A stretch of DNA of 64,000 nt from Chitinophaga cymbidii (GCF_007992715.1 NZ_BKAU01000001.1:868001-932000); one strand, 5' to 3'. Numbered from the stretch's first letter, positions 8,913 through 17,429 are shown. Translations and numbers: made by a program. Notes: generated by a model from the sequence alone, not told the origin.

Positions 8913-10382
8913 ATGAACCAACAAAAGCTGAAGAGTGCGACGCAACGGCGGGCCCACCAGGGCTATACCGCCGGCCTCATAAAAAAAGCCTGCAGCAGCG
9001 CCGTTGTTCTTTACCGTGAATGCGGACGCATTGTGTTAGCATTGCTGCTATGGACGGGCACCGCGCAGGCGCAAACGAAAGAAGACCTGATCGCTGCATC
9101 ACAAGCCGGCGCATCGCCGTTGTTCTTTTCCGTAAATGCGGAGAAGGTGCCCCTGGTAACTACCGGCAACTTCAGCGATCCCCGCGAATGCACTGTCAGG
9201 AACGGGCTGCCCAACTTCTTCCATAAAGTTCGTGCAGGCAAGCCCGTTACAGCCGGGTTTATAGGCGGCAGCATCACGCAGGGCAACGCGTGCTACCGGC
9301 CGCAAACGGCGAAATACCTCCAGTCCATGTTCCCCGATGTCCCCCTGAAAGCCATCAACGCCGGCGTTTCCGGCACCGGCACCGACCTGGGCGCCTGCCG
9401 GCTGCGGGACCAGCTGTTGCAGTACCATCCCGATCTCATATTCGTGGAGTTCGCGGTGAACGGCGCCTATGCGCCAGGCATGGAAGGGATCGTCCGGCAG
9501 ATATGGCAATTTGATCCGGAGATCGACATCTGCCTGATCTACACTATCAATAACGGGCAAACGAAAATATACGCGGAAGGCGGTATTCCCGCTAACATAC
9601 AGGGACTGGAGAAAGTAGCAGCGCACTACGGCGTGCCTTCCGTGCACCTCGGCCTGGAAGCCTCCCTGCTGGAAAAGGACGGCAAGCTGCTCTGGAAGCA
9701 CAGCGGCGAAGCACCGGGCAAGATCGTTTTCTCACATGACGGTACTCACCCCGTACTGGCGGGCGGTAACCTTTATGCAGCGGCCATTGCGCGGAGCATG
9801 CAGCAAATGAAGCACACCGCCGAACCGGTTAGGCACTTGCTTCCGCCCGCCTTGCATCCCGGTAACTGGGAAGATGCGGCGATGTTCGCTCCGCTTGATC
9901 TCGCCACTTTCAAAGGCGGCTGGCAACAGGCTGAGCCGATGAAACAGTTTGCGCCCTGGTTCCCTTATGTGATGCAGGCCGCCACACCGGGCGCTTCGTT
10001 CACCTTCCGCTTTTCCGGCACGGCCTTCGGGCTTTTCACCATCGGTGGGCCGGAAGCTGGACAACTGCGTATTACGGTGGATGGTCAACCTGTCAGCCTG
10101 ACGGACAGCCCGCTGGCGGGCACGCGGATATTCAGCGCGGGCGAACAACCGCTGCTCAACCTGTTCAACCGCTACTGCAGCAACCGGTACCGCGGGCAAT
10201 ATGACCTCGTGGCGCTGGAACCGGGCGATCATACCGTAACCATTGAACTTTCCGGTGAGCAGGCGGATAAAGCAAAAATACTGGGACCGCAACAGCAGGG
10301 TGATATTTCGCAACATCCGGAAAAGTACGCCCGCACCGTGGTCTATCTCGGCAAGATATTGCTGAAAGGCCGCCGTATCTGA
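8913..10382 (+). CDS. SGNH/GDSL-type secreted hydrolase with C-terminal beta domain
   Basis: 489 aa. The four SGNH blocks are visible: GFIGGSIT with Ser120, the Gly of GVSGTGTD (151-158), Asn183 in EFAVNG, and Asp276 and His279 in HDGTHP. These hydrolases are usually esterases; in glycan loci they remove acetyl or other acyl groups from polysaccharides. Residues from about 300 on form a beta-sandwich found beside many such domains. The hydrophobic signal (IVLALLLWTGTAQAQ, about 40-54) is preceded by a long basic 39-residue leader, so the true start may be an internal GTG near 9031. It starts 14 bases after paralogue B and is followed by a gap with palindromes. Confidence 0.85.
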   Translation: MNQQKLKSATQRRAHQGYTAGLIKKACSSAVVLYRECGRIVLALLLWTGTAQAQTKEDLIAASQAGASPLFFSVNAEKVPLVTTGNFSDPRECTVRNGLPNFFHKVRAGKPVTAGFIGGSITQGNACYRPQTAKYLQSMFPDVPLKAINAGVSGTGTDLGACRLRDQLLQYHPDLIFVEFAVNGAYAPGMEGIVRQIWQFDPEIDICLIYTINNGQTKIYAEGGIPANIQGLEKVAAHYGVPSVHLGLEASLLEKDGKLLWKHSGEAPGKIVFSHDGTHPVLAGGNLYAAAIARSMQQMKHTAEPVRHLLPPALHPGNWEDAAMFAPLDLATFKGGWQQAEPMKQFAPWFPYVMQAATPGASFTFRFSGTAFGLFTIGGPEAGQLRITVDGQPVSLTDSPLAGTRIFSAGEQPLLNLFNRYCSNRYRGQYDLVALEPGDHTVTIELSGEQADKAKILGPQQQGDISQHPEKYARTVVYLGKILLKGRRI

Positions 10383-10383
10383 T

Positions 10384-10414
10384 GGGAATGTTCCCGCAAT
10401 TTGGGAATGTTCCC
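10384..10414. repeat. Two copies of the palindrome GGGAATGTTCCC
   Basis: Identical 12-bp palindromes (arms GGGAA/TTCCC) lie at 10384-10395 and 10403-10414, 19 bp apart start to start, just under two helical turns. They sit in the only sizeable gap of the operon, 55-85 bases before paralogue C. The arrangement resembles a pair of operators for a dimeric regulator. A transcript hairpin is also possible, but no strong T tract follows. Confidence 0.6.
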
Positions 10415-10469
10415 GATTGTTTTTAATGGCGTTTGCATGAATAGCGCCTGCTGAAGCATATTAAATTTG

Positions 10470-13280
10470 ATGATGAAACGTACGATGAAACACAGATACT
10501 TCACAATACTCTCCCTGCTTGGCGGTCTGACTTTGCCCGCGCAGGCGCAGGTGCCGGGCATCACCGTCCACTCCGCGGGGAAACCTTATGTTTTCAACCC
10601 CGCCTTTGTGGTACTGCGCAGCGCGGACAATCCGGGCCTGGCGCTGAAGCCGGCGGGCATTCCGAAAGTAGCGTACAATGTGCTGACCTGGAAGATGAAA
10701 GACCGCAGCAAATCGGATTTCAGGCAGCAGAAGATCGACGCTTCCGTAGCCGGCGATGGTTTTGACGACAAAATACTCCGCGGCAAAAGCGAATGGAGAA
10801 CAGCGAATATCTATAACGTGGGCGAACAAACGGAGATGCTGCCGGTATCCGCGGTCACAAAAGGCGACACCGTGTTCTTCCGGTATGCCGATAACCCGGC
10901 CTTCCGGCTGTCCGCCTACAGCATCACTACCGCAAAACCTTATCCTGTTTTACACTATACCTTTACCCCTTTGCAGGCCGGCTACTACAGCGTTGGCTAC
11001 ACGGGTGCGCCGGCATTTACCACGGAACAGGCGGCTGCGATATGGCAGCCACTGATCTGGCAGGAGAAGCGCATCCCGGACGCTGCCTACCTTACACCCG
11101 CCTTCATGGCTACCCTTCCCACCACGATGGTGAACGATGGCCGCAGCACCGTGGGTGTACTGGCAGCGCCGCAGGAGCTTCCTTTCCAGCCCTTGCCCAC
11201 ATTGCCGAACAGCCGCTTCGGCATTGCGTTGCGCACAAAACAACAGCAGCTGCGACCGCAGATCTACGCCCCGATGCCCGGCGGTTACCGCTCGAAAATG
11301 AACAAAGGCGAAACATTTGAGTTCTCGATGCTGCTGGTGGCGGAACCGCTGGATATCAGCCATACCTACCAGCGGATCGCGGAAACGGTATTCGGGTTTA
11401 AGAATTACCGCCGAAACGACATTGCTTCGCTGAATACGGCGCTGGATAATATCGTGGCATATTCGCTTTCGCACTACGCCTGGTTTATCGACAGCCTGAA
11501 GGGATGCGCTTATTCCACGGACGTGCCGGGCGCGGTAAAGAACGTGTCCAGCCTCAACCCGCTGGAAATTGCGCTGGTAAAAGATGACGCAGCGATGTTC
11601 GAGCAACGCGCTTACCCGCTGATGGAATTTATGTTGTCCCGCGAGAAATTCCTGTTCAGTCTTGACAGCACACAGAAGATCCAAAGCCCTTCCCGCAAGC
11701 TGAGAGGCCCTGTAGCCCCGCTTTCCGAGCTGGGCGCTTTATATGCCACATTCGGCCGCAACAATGATTTTTATCTGCAAATGATGCAGCAGGAATATGG
11801 CAAAAGCCGCGTACGCAATCTCGATGTAAAAGAAAAAGGCAATAACTGGATCAACGCCATGCATCTTTACAAAGCCACCGGCGATGCGGCTTACCTGCGC
11901 ACGGCGAAAGAAAAAGCCGATGTGTACCTAAAACAGCGCGTACGCACCGCGCAAACGGCTTTCAATGATCCGTTCGCCGGCAGTTTCTTTTTCTGGCCTT
12001 CGTATACGGACAGATGGATAGAGTTATCGGAATTATACGAGCTGACGGGTGATACGGCGTACCTCAACGCCGCGGTGCAGGGCGCGAGGAATTACACCCT
12101 TTTCACCTGGATGGCGCCGGGCATACCGGACAGCATGGTGACCGTGAACAAGGGCGGCAAAGCACCGATGTACAACTACCTCCGCTCAAAAGGACATACA
12201 CAGATGTATTTCCCCGAAGAAAAAGCCCCGGCATGGCGCCTCTCCGAAACCGGTCTCACACCCGAATCATCCGGCACCGCCACCGGCCACCGCGGGATCT
12301 TCATGGCCAACTACGCCCCCTGGATGCTGCGCATCGGCCATTACGCGAAAGACACCTTCCTCATCAACGTAGCAAAAGCCGCCGTCATAGGCCGCTACCG
12401 CAACTTCCCGGGATACCACATCAACACGGAAAGAACAACGGCCTACGAAAAATATGATTTCCCGATGCATGAGCACAAGGCCCAAAGCGTCAACTCCTTT
12501 CACTACAACCACATCCTGCCCATGGCGTCCATGCTGATCGACTACCTGGTAACGGATGCGGTTACACGCAGTAAAGGCGCGATCAGCTTTCCGGCTGAAT
12601 ACATCGAAGGATATGCTTACCTGCAGAACAAAATGTACGGCATGCGGCCCGGCACCTTCTATACGGAGAAAGATGCACAGCTCTGGATGCCCGCAAACCT
12701 GCTGCGCATCAGCAATGTGGAGCTGAACTACGTGGCGGCGCGCAAGGACGATCAACTGCTGCTGGCATTCACCAATCAATCGGGACAGCCCGTTACAACA
12801 GACGTAACCGTGAACCCACAGCTGGTAAAATTCTCCGGGAACAGCAGCGTAGATGTGTTCGCGGGAGCGGCAAACAAGTTGCAGGACAGCACCTTCACCG
12901 TCACCGTACCGGCGGACGGCATAGCAGCGGTATCCCTGCAAAACGTAACACCGCAGCTTTCCTTCCAGCATCTTCTATTAAAAAACACACCGGACAACAG
13001 CAAGGATTATGCAAAGCTGAGCACCGGCAACGCACACGCCATGCTGTTCAAGCTGGGCGGGTACGGCAGGCGGCTGTACGTGTACCTGGAAGATGACGAT
13101 AACAAGGTCCGTCGCGCCACGCTGCACTATGGCAATGAAACGATGACGGACAGCACGTACCCTTTCGAATTTACGGTTCCCCTGAAAGACGGACAGCGCA
13201 TCCGCTGCTGGCTGTCACTTACAGATATTAACGGAAAAACAACTCAAAGCGAAAAAGTAACCTTAGGAAAAAAAGAATAA
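10470..13280 (+). CDS. Secreted six-hairpin barrel-like protein, paralogue C
   Basis: 936 aa from the ATG at 10470; ATGs at 10473 and 10485 also give a good signal peptide (ILSLLGGLTLPAQAQ). A promoter-like TAAATTTG ends at 10469, so 10485 would be the start if transcription begins just there. The architecture matches paralogues A and B: N-terminal beta domain, helical region with YLRTAKEKADVYLKQR and YLNAAVQGARNYTLF, then SFHYNHILPMAS, GAISFPAEYIEGY, NKMYGMRPGTFYTEKD and LWMPANLLRISNVELNY. It shares a C-terminal beta domain with B. It lacks the N-terminal binding module of B. Function is inferred as glycan processing; no named enzyme family is recognised. Confidence 0.72.
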   Translation: MMKRTMKHRYFTILSLLGGLTLPAQAQVPGITVHSAGKPYVFNPAFVVLRSADNPGLALKPAGIPKVAYNVLTWKMKDRSKSDFRQQKIDASVAGDGFDDKILRGKSEWRTANIYNVGEQTEMLPVSAVTKGDTVFFRYADNPAFRLSAYSITTAKPYPVLHYTFTPLQAGYYSVGYTGAPAFTTEQAAAIWQPLIWQEKRIPDAAYLTPAFMATLPTTMVNDGRSTVGVLAAPQELPFQPLPTLPNSRFGIALRTKQQQLRPQIYAPMPGGYRSKMNKGETFEFSMLLVAEPLDISHTYQRIAETVFGFKNYRRNDIASLNTALDNIVAYSLSHYAWFIDSLKGCAYSTDVPGAVKNVSSLNPLEIALVKDDAAMFEQRAYPLMEFMLSREKFLFSLDSTQKIQSPSRKLRGPVAPLSELGALYATFGRNNDFYLQMMQQEYGKSRVRNLDVKEKGNNWINAMHLYKATGDAAYLRTAKEKADVYLKQRVRTAQTAFNDPFAGSFFFWPSYTDRWIELSELYELTGDTAYLNAAVQGARNYTLFTWMAPGIPDSMVTVNKGGKAPMYNYLRSKGHTQMYFPEEKAPAWRLSETGLTPESSGTATGHRGIFMANYAPWMLRIGHYAKDTFLINVAKAAVIGRYRNFPGYHINTERTTAYEKYDFPMHEHKAQSVNSFHYNHILPMASMLIDYLVTDAVTRSKGAISFPAEYIEGYAYLQNKMYGMRPGTFYTEKDAQLWMPANLLRISNVELNYVAARKDDQLLLAFTNQSGQPVTTDVTVNPQLVKFSGNSSVDVFAGAANKLQDSTFTVTVPADGIAAVSLQNVTPQLSFQHLLLKNTPDNSKDYAKLSTGNAHAMLFKLGGYGRRLYVYLEDDDNKVRRATLHYGNETMTDSTYPFEFTVPLKDGQRIRCWLSLTDINGKTTQSEKVTLGKKE

Positions 13281-13283
13281 ACA

Positions 13284-15563
13284 ATGATCAAGTCTGAAGC
13301 GGCCGGGCAGCGTTCCTTTCCCGGTAAAAACATAGATGTTGACCTCGTGATCGCCGGTGGCGGTCTTTCCGGTGTGTGCGCCTCCATTACCGCGGCACGC
13401 CAGGGCCTCAAAGTTGCGTTGGTGCAGGACCGTCCCGTGCTTGGCGGTAACTCCAGCAGTGAAGTGCGGCTGTGGATACTCGGCGCCACCTCCCACATGG
13501 GCAATAACAACCGCTGGGCCCGGGAAGGCGGGCTGGTGGACGAGCTGCTCGTAGAGAACACCTACCGCAACCCCGAAGGCAACCCCCTGATATTCGATAC
13601 CATTTTGCTGGACAAAGTGACGAGCGAGCCGAACATCACCCTGCTGCTGAACACGGCGGTGTATGCCGTCGATAAAAAAGACGCGCAGACCATCCGCTCC
13701 CTGAAAGCATTCTGCAGCCAGAACCAGACCGAATACACTTTAACGGCTCCCCTGTTCATGGACGCTTCCGGCGACGGCGTAGTGGGCTTCCTCTCCGGCG
13801 CCGCCTTCCGCATGGGCGCTGAAGCGAAAGAAGAATTCGGCGAGCTGTTCGCGCCGTCAGAAGAATATGGCGAACTGCTCGGCCATTCGCTCTATTTCTA
13901 CAGCAAAGACACCGGCAGGCCGGTAAAGTTCGTTCCCCCGGCCTATGCGCTCGACGACATCACCAAAGTACCGAAATTCAAGAGCTTCAACGCACGTGAA
14001 TTCGGTTGCAAACTGTGGTGGATAGAATACGGCGGCCGGCTGGACACGGTGCATGATACAGAGATCATCAAATGGGAACTCTGGAAAGTGGTGTACGGCG
14101 TCTGGAACTACATCAAGAACTCCGGCAACTTTCCCGAAGCGGAAAACCTTACCCTCGAATGGGTGGGCACCATCCCCGGCAAGCGCGAAAGCCGCCGCTT
14201 TGAAGGGGATTATATGATGCGCCAGCAGGACATTGTAGAGCAACGCCAGCACGATGACGCCATTGCATTCGGCGGCTGGTCCATCGACCTGCATCCGGCG
14301 GACGGCGTATTCAGCGAGAAGCCCGCATGCAACCAGTGGCACAGCAAAGGCGTTTACCAGATCCCCTACCGTAGCGTGTACAGCCGGAACATCAGCAATC
14401 TCTTCCTGGCAGGCCGCCTGATCAGCGCGTCGCACGTAGCTTTTGCTTCCACGCGCGTGATGGCTACGGCCGCATACGTATCACAAGCCGGGGCCATGGC
14501 TGCGGCGATCTGCAAGGAGAAAGGCATATTGCCGGCAGACATCGTGCATCAAGGACTTGTTCATTCGCTGCAGCAACGGCTGCTGAGAACGGGGCATTAC
14601 ATTCCGGGAGTTCATGCGCAGGATGAAAAAGACCTCGTAAAATCAGCCACCATAACAGCTTCCAGTGAGCTTGTATTTACAGAGTTTACCGGCACGCCGC
14701 TTAAAAAACCGCTGGATGTGGCCGTGGCCCAGATGATCCCGCTGCAGCCCGGAAAGATCGGCCCGCTTACCTTCCATGCGGACGCTACCGAAGCAACAAC
14801 GCTGGAAGTAGAACTGCGCATCAGCAGCAAAGCCGCCAACCATACGCCGGACGTAACGCTCGCCCGGCAAACGCTGCCCATCCATCCCGGCAGAAACTGC
14901 CTGCAACTCAACTTTGACGCAGAGATACAGGAATCCGCCTACGCATTCATCACCTTCCTTAAAAACCCGCTGGTGCAGCTGCACCGCACGGAAAAAAGGA
15001 TCACCGGTATGTTGTCCGTTTTCAACACGATCAACAAAGCGGTATCCAATTACGGCAAACAAACGCCGCCGGCAGACATCGGGATGGACGAGTTCGAGTT
15101 CTGGTGCCCGCAACGCCGGCCGGAAGGGCATAACATCGATTTTAAATATCCGGAGGGACTGAACGTGTTCAAAGCATCCAATATCCGCAACGGCATCGAC
15201 CGGCCCGTATCACAGCCCAACGCATGGGTGGCGGATTGGCAGGATGCACATCCAAAACTGGAGCTGAACTGGCCCGCGCCGCAAAGCATACGCGAGATCG
15301 ATATTTTCTTCGACACCGATTATGACCATCCGATGGAATCCGTGCTGATGACGCATCCGGAAACAGTGATGCCTTTTTGCGTGAGGGAATACAGGGTGAA
15401 AGATGATAAAGGCAATGTGATCGCATCGTGCAGCGATAATCATCAGGCGTATAACCGTATCCGTTTGAGCGAAGCGGTTACCACCGGCAGCCTTACAATT
15501 GAAGTGGAACATCCTTCAGCGGACGTACCGGCAGCGGTGTTCGCGGTAAGGTGCTATGCATAG
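13284..15563 (+). CDS. FAD-dependent oxidoreductase with C-terminal beta-sandwich
   Basis: 759 aa with no signal peptide, so probably cytosolic. The dinucleotide-binding motif GGGLSG is at residues 25-30 in VDLVIAGGGLSGVCASITAA, followed by LGGNSSSEVRLW and MDASGDGVVG, which mark the PF12831-type flavoprotein family. The region after about 450 is not flavoprotein-like and is predicted as beta-rich, ending in a discoidin-like sheet. Members are often mislabelled xanthan lyase in databases; I do not use that name. It begins 3 bases after paralogue C and ends the operon. A likely job is oxidation of an imported sugar product (inference). Confidence 0.82.
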   Translation: MIKSEAAGQRSFPGKNIDVDLVIAGGGLSGVCASITAARQGLKVALVQDRPVLGGNSSSEVRLWILGATSHMGNNNRWAREGGLVDELLVENTYRNPEGNPLIFDTILLDKVTSEPNITLLLNTAVYAVDKKDAQTIRSLKAFCSQNQTEYTLTAPLFMDASGDGVVGFLSGAAFRMGAEAKEEFGELFAPSEEYGELLGHSLYFYSKDTGRPVKFVPPAYALDDITKVPKFKSFNAREFGCKLWWIEYGGRLDTVHDTEIIKWELWKVVYGVWNYIKNSGNFPEAENLTLEWVGTIPGKRESRRFEGDYMMRQQDIVEQRQHDDAIAFGGWSIDLHPADGVFSEKPACNQWHSKGVYQIPYRSVYSRNISNLFLAGRLISASHVAFASTRVMATAAYVSQAGAMAAAICKEKGILPADIVHQGLVHSLQQRLLRTGHYIPGVHAQDEKDLVKSATITASSELVFTEFTGTPLKKPLDVAVAQMIPLQPGKIGPLTFHADATEATTLEVELRISSKAANHTPDVTLARQTLPIHPGRNCLQLNFDAEIQESAYAFITFLKNPLVQLHRTEKRITGMLSVFNTINKAVSNYGKQTPPADIGMDEFEFWCPQRRPEGHNIDFKYPEGLNVFKASNIRNGIDRPVSQPNAWVADWQDAHPKLELNWPAPQSIREIDIFFDTDYDHPMESVLMTHPETVMPFCVREYRVKDDKGNVIASCSDNHQAYNRIRLSEAVTTGSLTIEVEHPSADVPAAVFAVRCYA

Positions 15564-15607
15564 ACTAAATAAATGGTAGTCCATTGTCAACAGTTACCGT
15601 TAAATAT

Positions 15608-15651
15608 AACAGGGGAAACTTGTGAATTGTAATTCGTAGGTTTCCCCTGTT
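15608..15651. terminator. Hairpin between convergent genes (probable bidirectional terminator)
   Basis: A perfect 12-bp inverted repeat (AACAGGGGAAAC / GTTTCCCCTGTT) encloses a 20-base loop that itself contains GAATT/AATTC. It lies between the FAD oxidoreductase stop and the stop of the convergent EF-hand gene. There is no long T run, so termination strength is uncertain. Confidence 0.6.
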
Positions 15652-15706
15652 CTCAAAAGAGATATCAATATACTAGTTTCAAATTCTCTAGCTCAATAGT
15701 CTATTG

Positions 15707-15976
15707 CTACCTACAGCCATCTGGATATACAGTACAACATACTACATAAAATTCACCGAGGCTTATTGAGCCATTTTGATTTCCATCAACAGTTTCAAAA
15801 TCCGGGCTCTCAATTATAGCTTCCCATTCTGCCTTGCTGACAGAACCGTTGCCATCCGTATCAATAGCATTATAAAATTCCCCGCAGGGATCAGGTGTAA
15901 TCTTATTTGAAGACATAAATAGAAGCGAAAGGCTTAAAATAACACTACCAACTAAAAAAAATTTAATTTTTTTCAT
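15707..15976 (-). CDS. Small secreted EF-hand protein 1
   Basis: 89 aa. N-terminal signal or anchor (KKIKFFLVGSVILSLSLLFMS) followed by two canonical 12-residue calcium loops: D39-E50 (DTDGNGSVSKAE) and D64-E75 (DGNQNGSISLGE). Four cysteines (31, 80, 81, 88) lie outside the loops, which is compatible with disulfides in an exported protein. EF-hands of this dockerin/calmodulin type bind Ca2+ and act as structural or sensor modules; the partner is unknown. It is a paralogue of the next gene (same MKKI-FFLV start and loop spacing). The AT-rich composition differs from the flanking operons. Confidence 0.78.
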   Translation of the reverse strand: MKKIKFFLVGSVILSLSLLFMSSNKITPDPCGEFYNAIDTDGNGSVSKAEWEAIIESPDFETVDGNQNGSISLGEFYVVCCTVYPDGCR

Positions 15977-16292
15977 AAAATAGAATTTAAAAGATAAATA
16001 AAAATGTTTGATGAAAACAGGGATATGCTTGGATTCAAGGCATATGACTAAGGGCTATAGAAGCTTATTGATTCTCTTCAATCTATTGCTACCAATAATA
16101 TACAACATTGATATCGCCAAACTCATCAGTTCGATTTGTTGGCTAAGTTTCTTTGCTTCAACTAATCACAAGGATGCTTCTTATTGAAGAAAAAAACACA
16201 GAAAAACATTCGTTAAAAACGAAACCAGGTTGGGAAGCAGCTCAATCTTCGATTTGATCAGAAGTTCTTACATTCTTTAGTCTATACATTCT
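15977..16292. other. AT-rich gap between the two EF-hand genes
   Basis: No open frame of coding character was seen. On the minus strand it would carry the promoter of EF-hand gene 1. A 12-base match (TCTATTGCTACC) to the 3' end of that gene occurs near 16080, which might be a trace of an older duplication. Confidence 0.35.
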
Positions 16293-16301
16293 TTAGTCTA
16301 T
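16270..16301. repeat. 16-bp perfect tandem duplication across a stop codon
   Basis: ACATTCTTTAGTCTAT occurs twice in direct succession (16270-16285 and 16286-16301). The second copy contains the stop codon of EF-hand gene 2, and the first copy repeats it just downstream. Confidence 0.85.
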
Positions 16302-16601
16302 GCATGCTATTGACCATTCGGAAAAATCTAATGAGCCGCTTTGGTCAGTATCGAGTGTTTGAAAGTCGTCTGGATCTCCACCAGCCGAACTCCATTCCTC
16401 ACCACTGATGTCACCACTACCATCTTGGTCCATTGCATTAAATAGCTCCTCGCATTCATCGAAATCACTAATATTTGTACTCTGTTCCTCTTTCGATTTC
16501 TCTTGCGAGTTTAAAGGGTATTCCATAACATTAAAAGAAAAAAAGAAGGTGGAGATAGATAAAACGAGTCCACAAACAAGAAAAAAATGAATCTTTTTCA
16601 T
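16293..16601 (-). CDS. Small secreted EF-hand protein 2
   Basis: 102 aa. N-terminal hydrophobic signal (KKIHFFLVCGLVLSISTFFFSF), then a charged spacer (about 31-48) and two EF-hand loops: D58-E69 (DQDGSGDISGEE) and D84-E95 (DTDQSGSLDFSE), both with acidic residues at positions 1, 3 and 12. Two cysteines (50 and 100) flank the pair. It is paralogous to the gene at 15707-15976 but has an extra spacer of about 20 residues. The stop codon lies in a 16-bp tandem duplication. Function unknown; calcium binding outside the cytoplasm is expected from the loops. Confidence 0.78.
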   Translation of the reverse strand: MKKIHFFLVCGLVLSISTFFFSFNVMEYPLNSQEKSKEEQSTNISDFDECEELFNAMDQDGSGDISGEEWSSAGGDPDDFQTLDTDQSGSLDFSEWSIACID

Positions 16602-16768
16602 AAGAAAATTGGAGTTTAAAGAGTGGGTTAATGATCAAAAATATCAGTATGAATATAGTATGAATGTAGTATAAATTTATCAAAAAATCAAACTCATTCC
16701 ACTAAGATTTTTACATTATCTAAGGAAGATGCAATTTTTTCATCGGTATAAGCTATAAAAAAATTGGC

Positions 16769-16879
16769 TCAGAAATGTCTCTGAATATAATCATAGAAAT
16801 ACTCTGGCCGGCGATAGGCGCCGGTGTAAGGGATAACGTGGATGCCGGAACGGAATCCGTAAATGGATGAGAAGGCCGG
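16769..16879 (-). pseudogene. In-frame coding-like remnant after the response-regulator stop
   Basis: Directly after the TAG of the response regulator (16880-16882), the same frame stays open for 36 codons to a TGA at 16769-16771. The peptide contains SSIYGFRSGIHVIPYTGAY then RRPEYFYDYIQRHF. Its base composition matches the GC-rich genes, not the AT-rich DNA that begins about 16800. It looks like the C-terminal end of a lost or fused gene. I do not recognise the family. Readthrough of the TAG is a less likely alternative. Confidence 0.4.
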
Positions 16880-17263
16880 CTAGTTGAGGAAGCCGCTGAT
16901 GGCTTGCCACAGCTGTGCTTTTGTAAATGGTTTTTCCAGGAATAGGTCTGCGCCGTTTTCCAGGGCGATGTCTTTTGCGGAAACGTCCACGCCGGAAATC
17001 ATGATGATTTTGGTAGCGGGATAATTTTTCCGGATGAAACTCACCAGGTCCAGCCCGAAGCCGTCTGGCAGCCGGTTATCTACCAGTACGATGGCGGGGC
17101 GGTACTGTTGAAAATATTCCACAGCATCGGCAATAGTTTTTACATGTTCTACTTCCAGGCCCTTTCCATCCAGCAGCATATTGATGAGCAGGCACATTTC
17201 GCCTTCATCTTCGATGATCAGCAGTTTCTGTTTGGTGTTGGCATGGGTTGCGGCGTTTGTCAT
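16880..17263 (-). CDS. Single-domain response regulator (CheY-like receiver)
   Basis: 127 aa from the ATG at 17263. The longer frame to 17383 would run through the scpB terminator, so the inner start is chosen. Receiver landmarks: acidic cluster E18-D19-E20 (IIEDEGE), phospho-acceptor Asp62 in VLVDNRLPDGFG, Ser/Thr in MISG (about 90), and Lys111 in LEKPF. There is no output domain, so it would act through protein contacts or a phosphorelay; no histidine kinase lies nearby. It reads away from scpB, 166 bases downstream of it, and is followed in frame by a remnant. Confidence 0.85.
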   Translation of the reverse strand: MTNAATHANTKQKLLIIEDEGEMCLLINMLLDGKGLEVEHVKTIADAVEYFQQYRPAIVLVDNRLPDGFGLDLVSFIRKNYPATKIIMISGVDVSAKDIALENGADLFLEKPFTKAQLWQAISGFLN

Positions 17264-17332
17264 AAGCGATCTTTGTTTTACAGGGATGTATTTGTAAAAA
17301 TCGTACCAAAGCTTGCGGGTGGGGTTAAAATG

Positions 17333-17366
17333 AAGGAAGACCAGCTCTGTTGAGTTGGTCTTCCTT
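17333..17366 (-). terminator. scpB terminator
   Basis: An 11-bp stem (AAGGAAGACCA / TGGTCTTCCTT) with an inner CTC/GAG pair; on the minus strand it is followed by CATTTT. It lies 64 bases after the scpB stop and supports the internal start of the response regulator. Confidence 0.7.
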
Positions 17367-17429
17367 GTGTTATTTTTAAACAACAGGTGGCGATACTGCT
17401 ATCTGGCCGCAGTGGCGCTGCCGGGAGGG

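Noticed and set aside
15564..17000. Insertion sequence or transposon ends around the AT-rich EF-hand island
   Set aside because: No transposase frame, no terminal inverted repeats and no target duplication found.
17264..17383. 40-codon N-terminal extension of the response regulator
   Set aside because: It would overlap the scpB terminator hairpin and does not resemble a receiver domain start.
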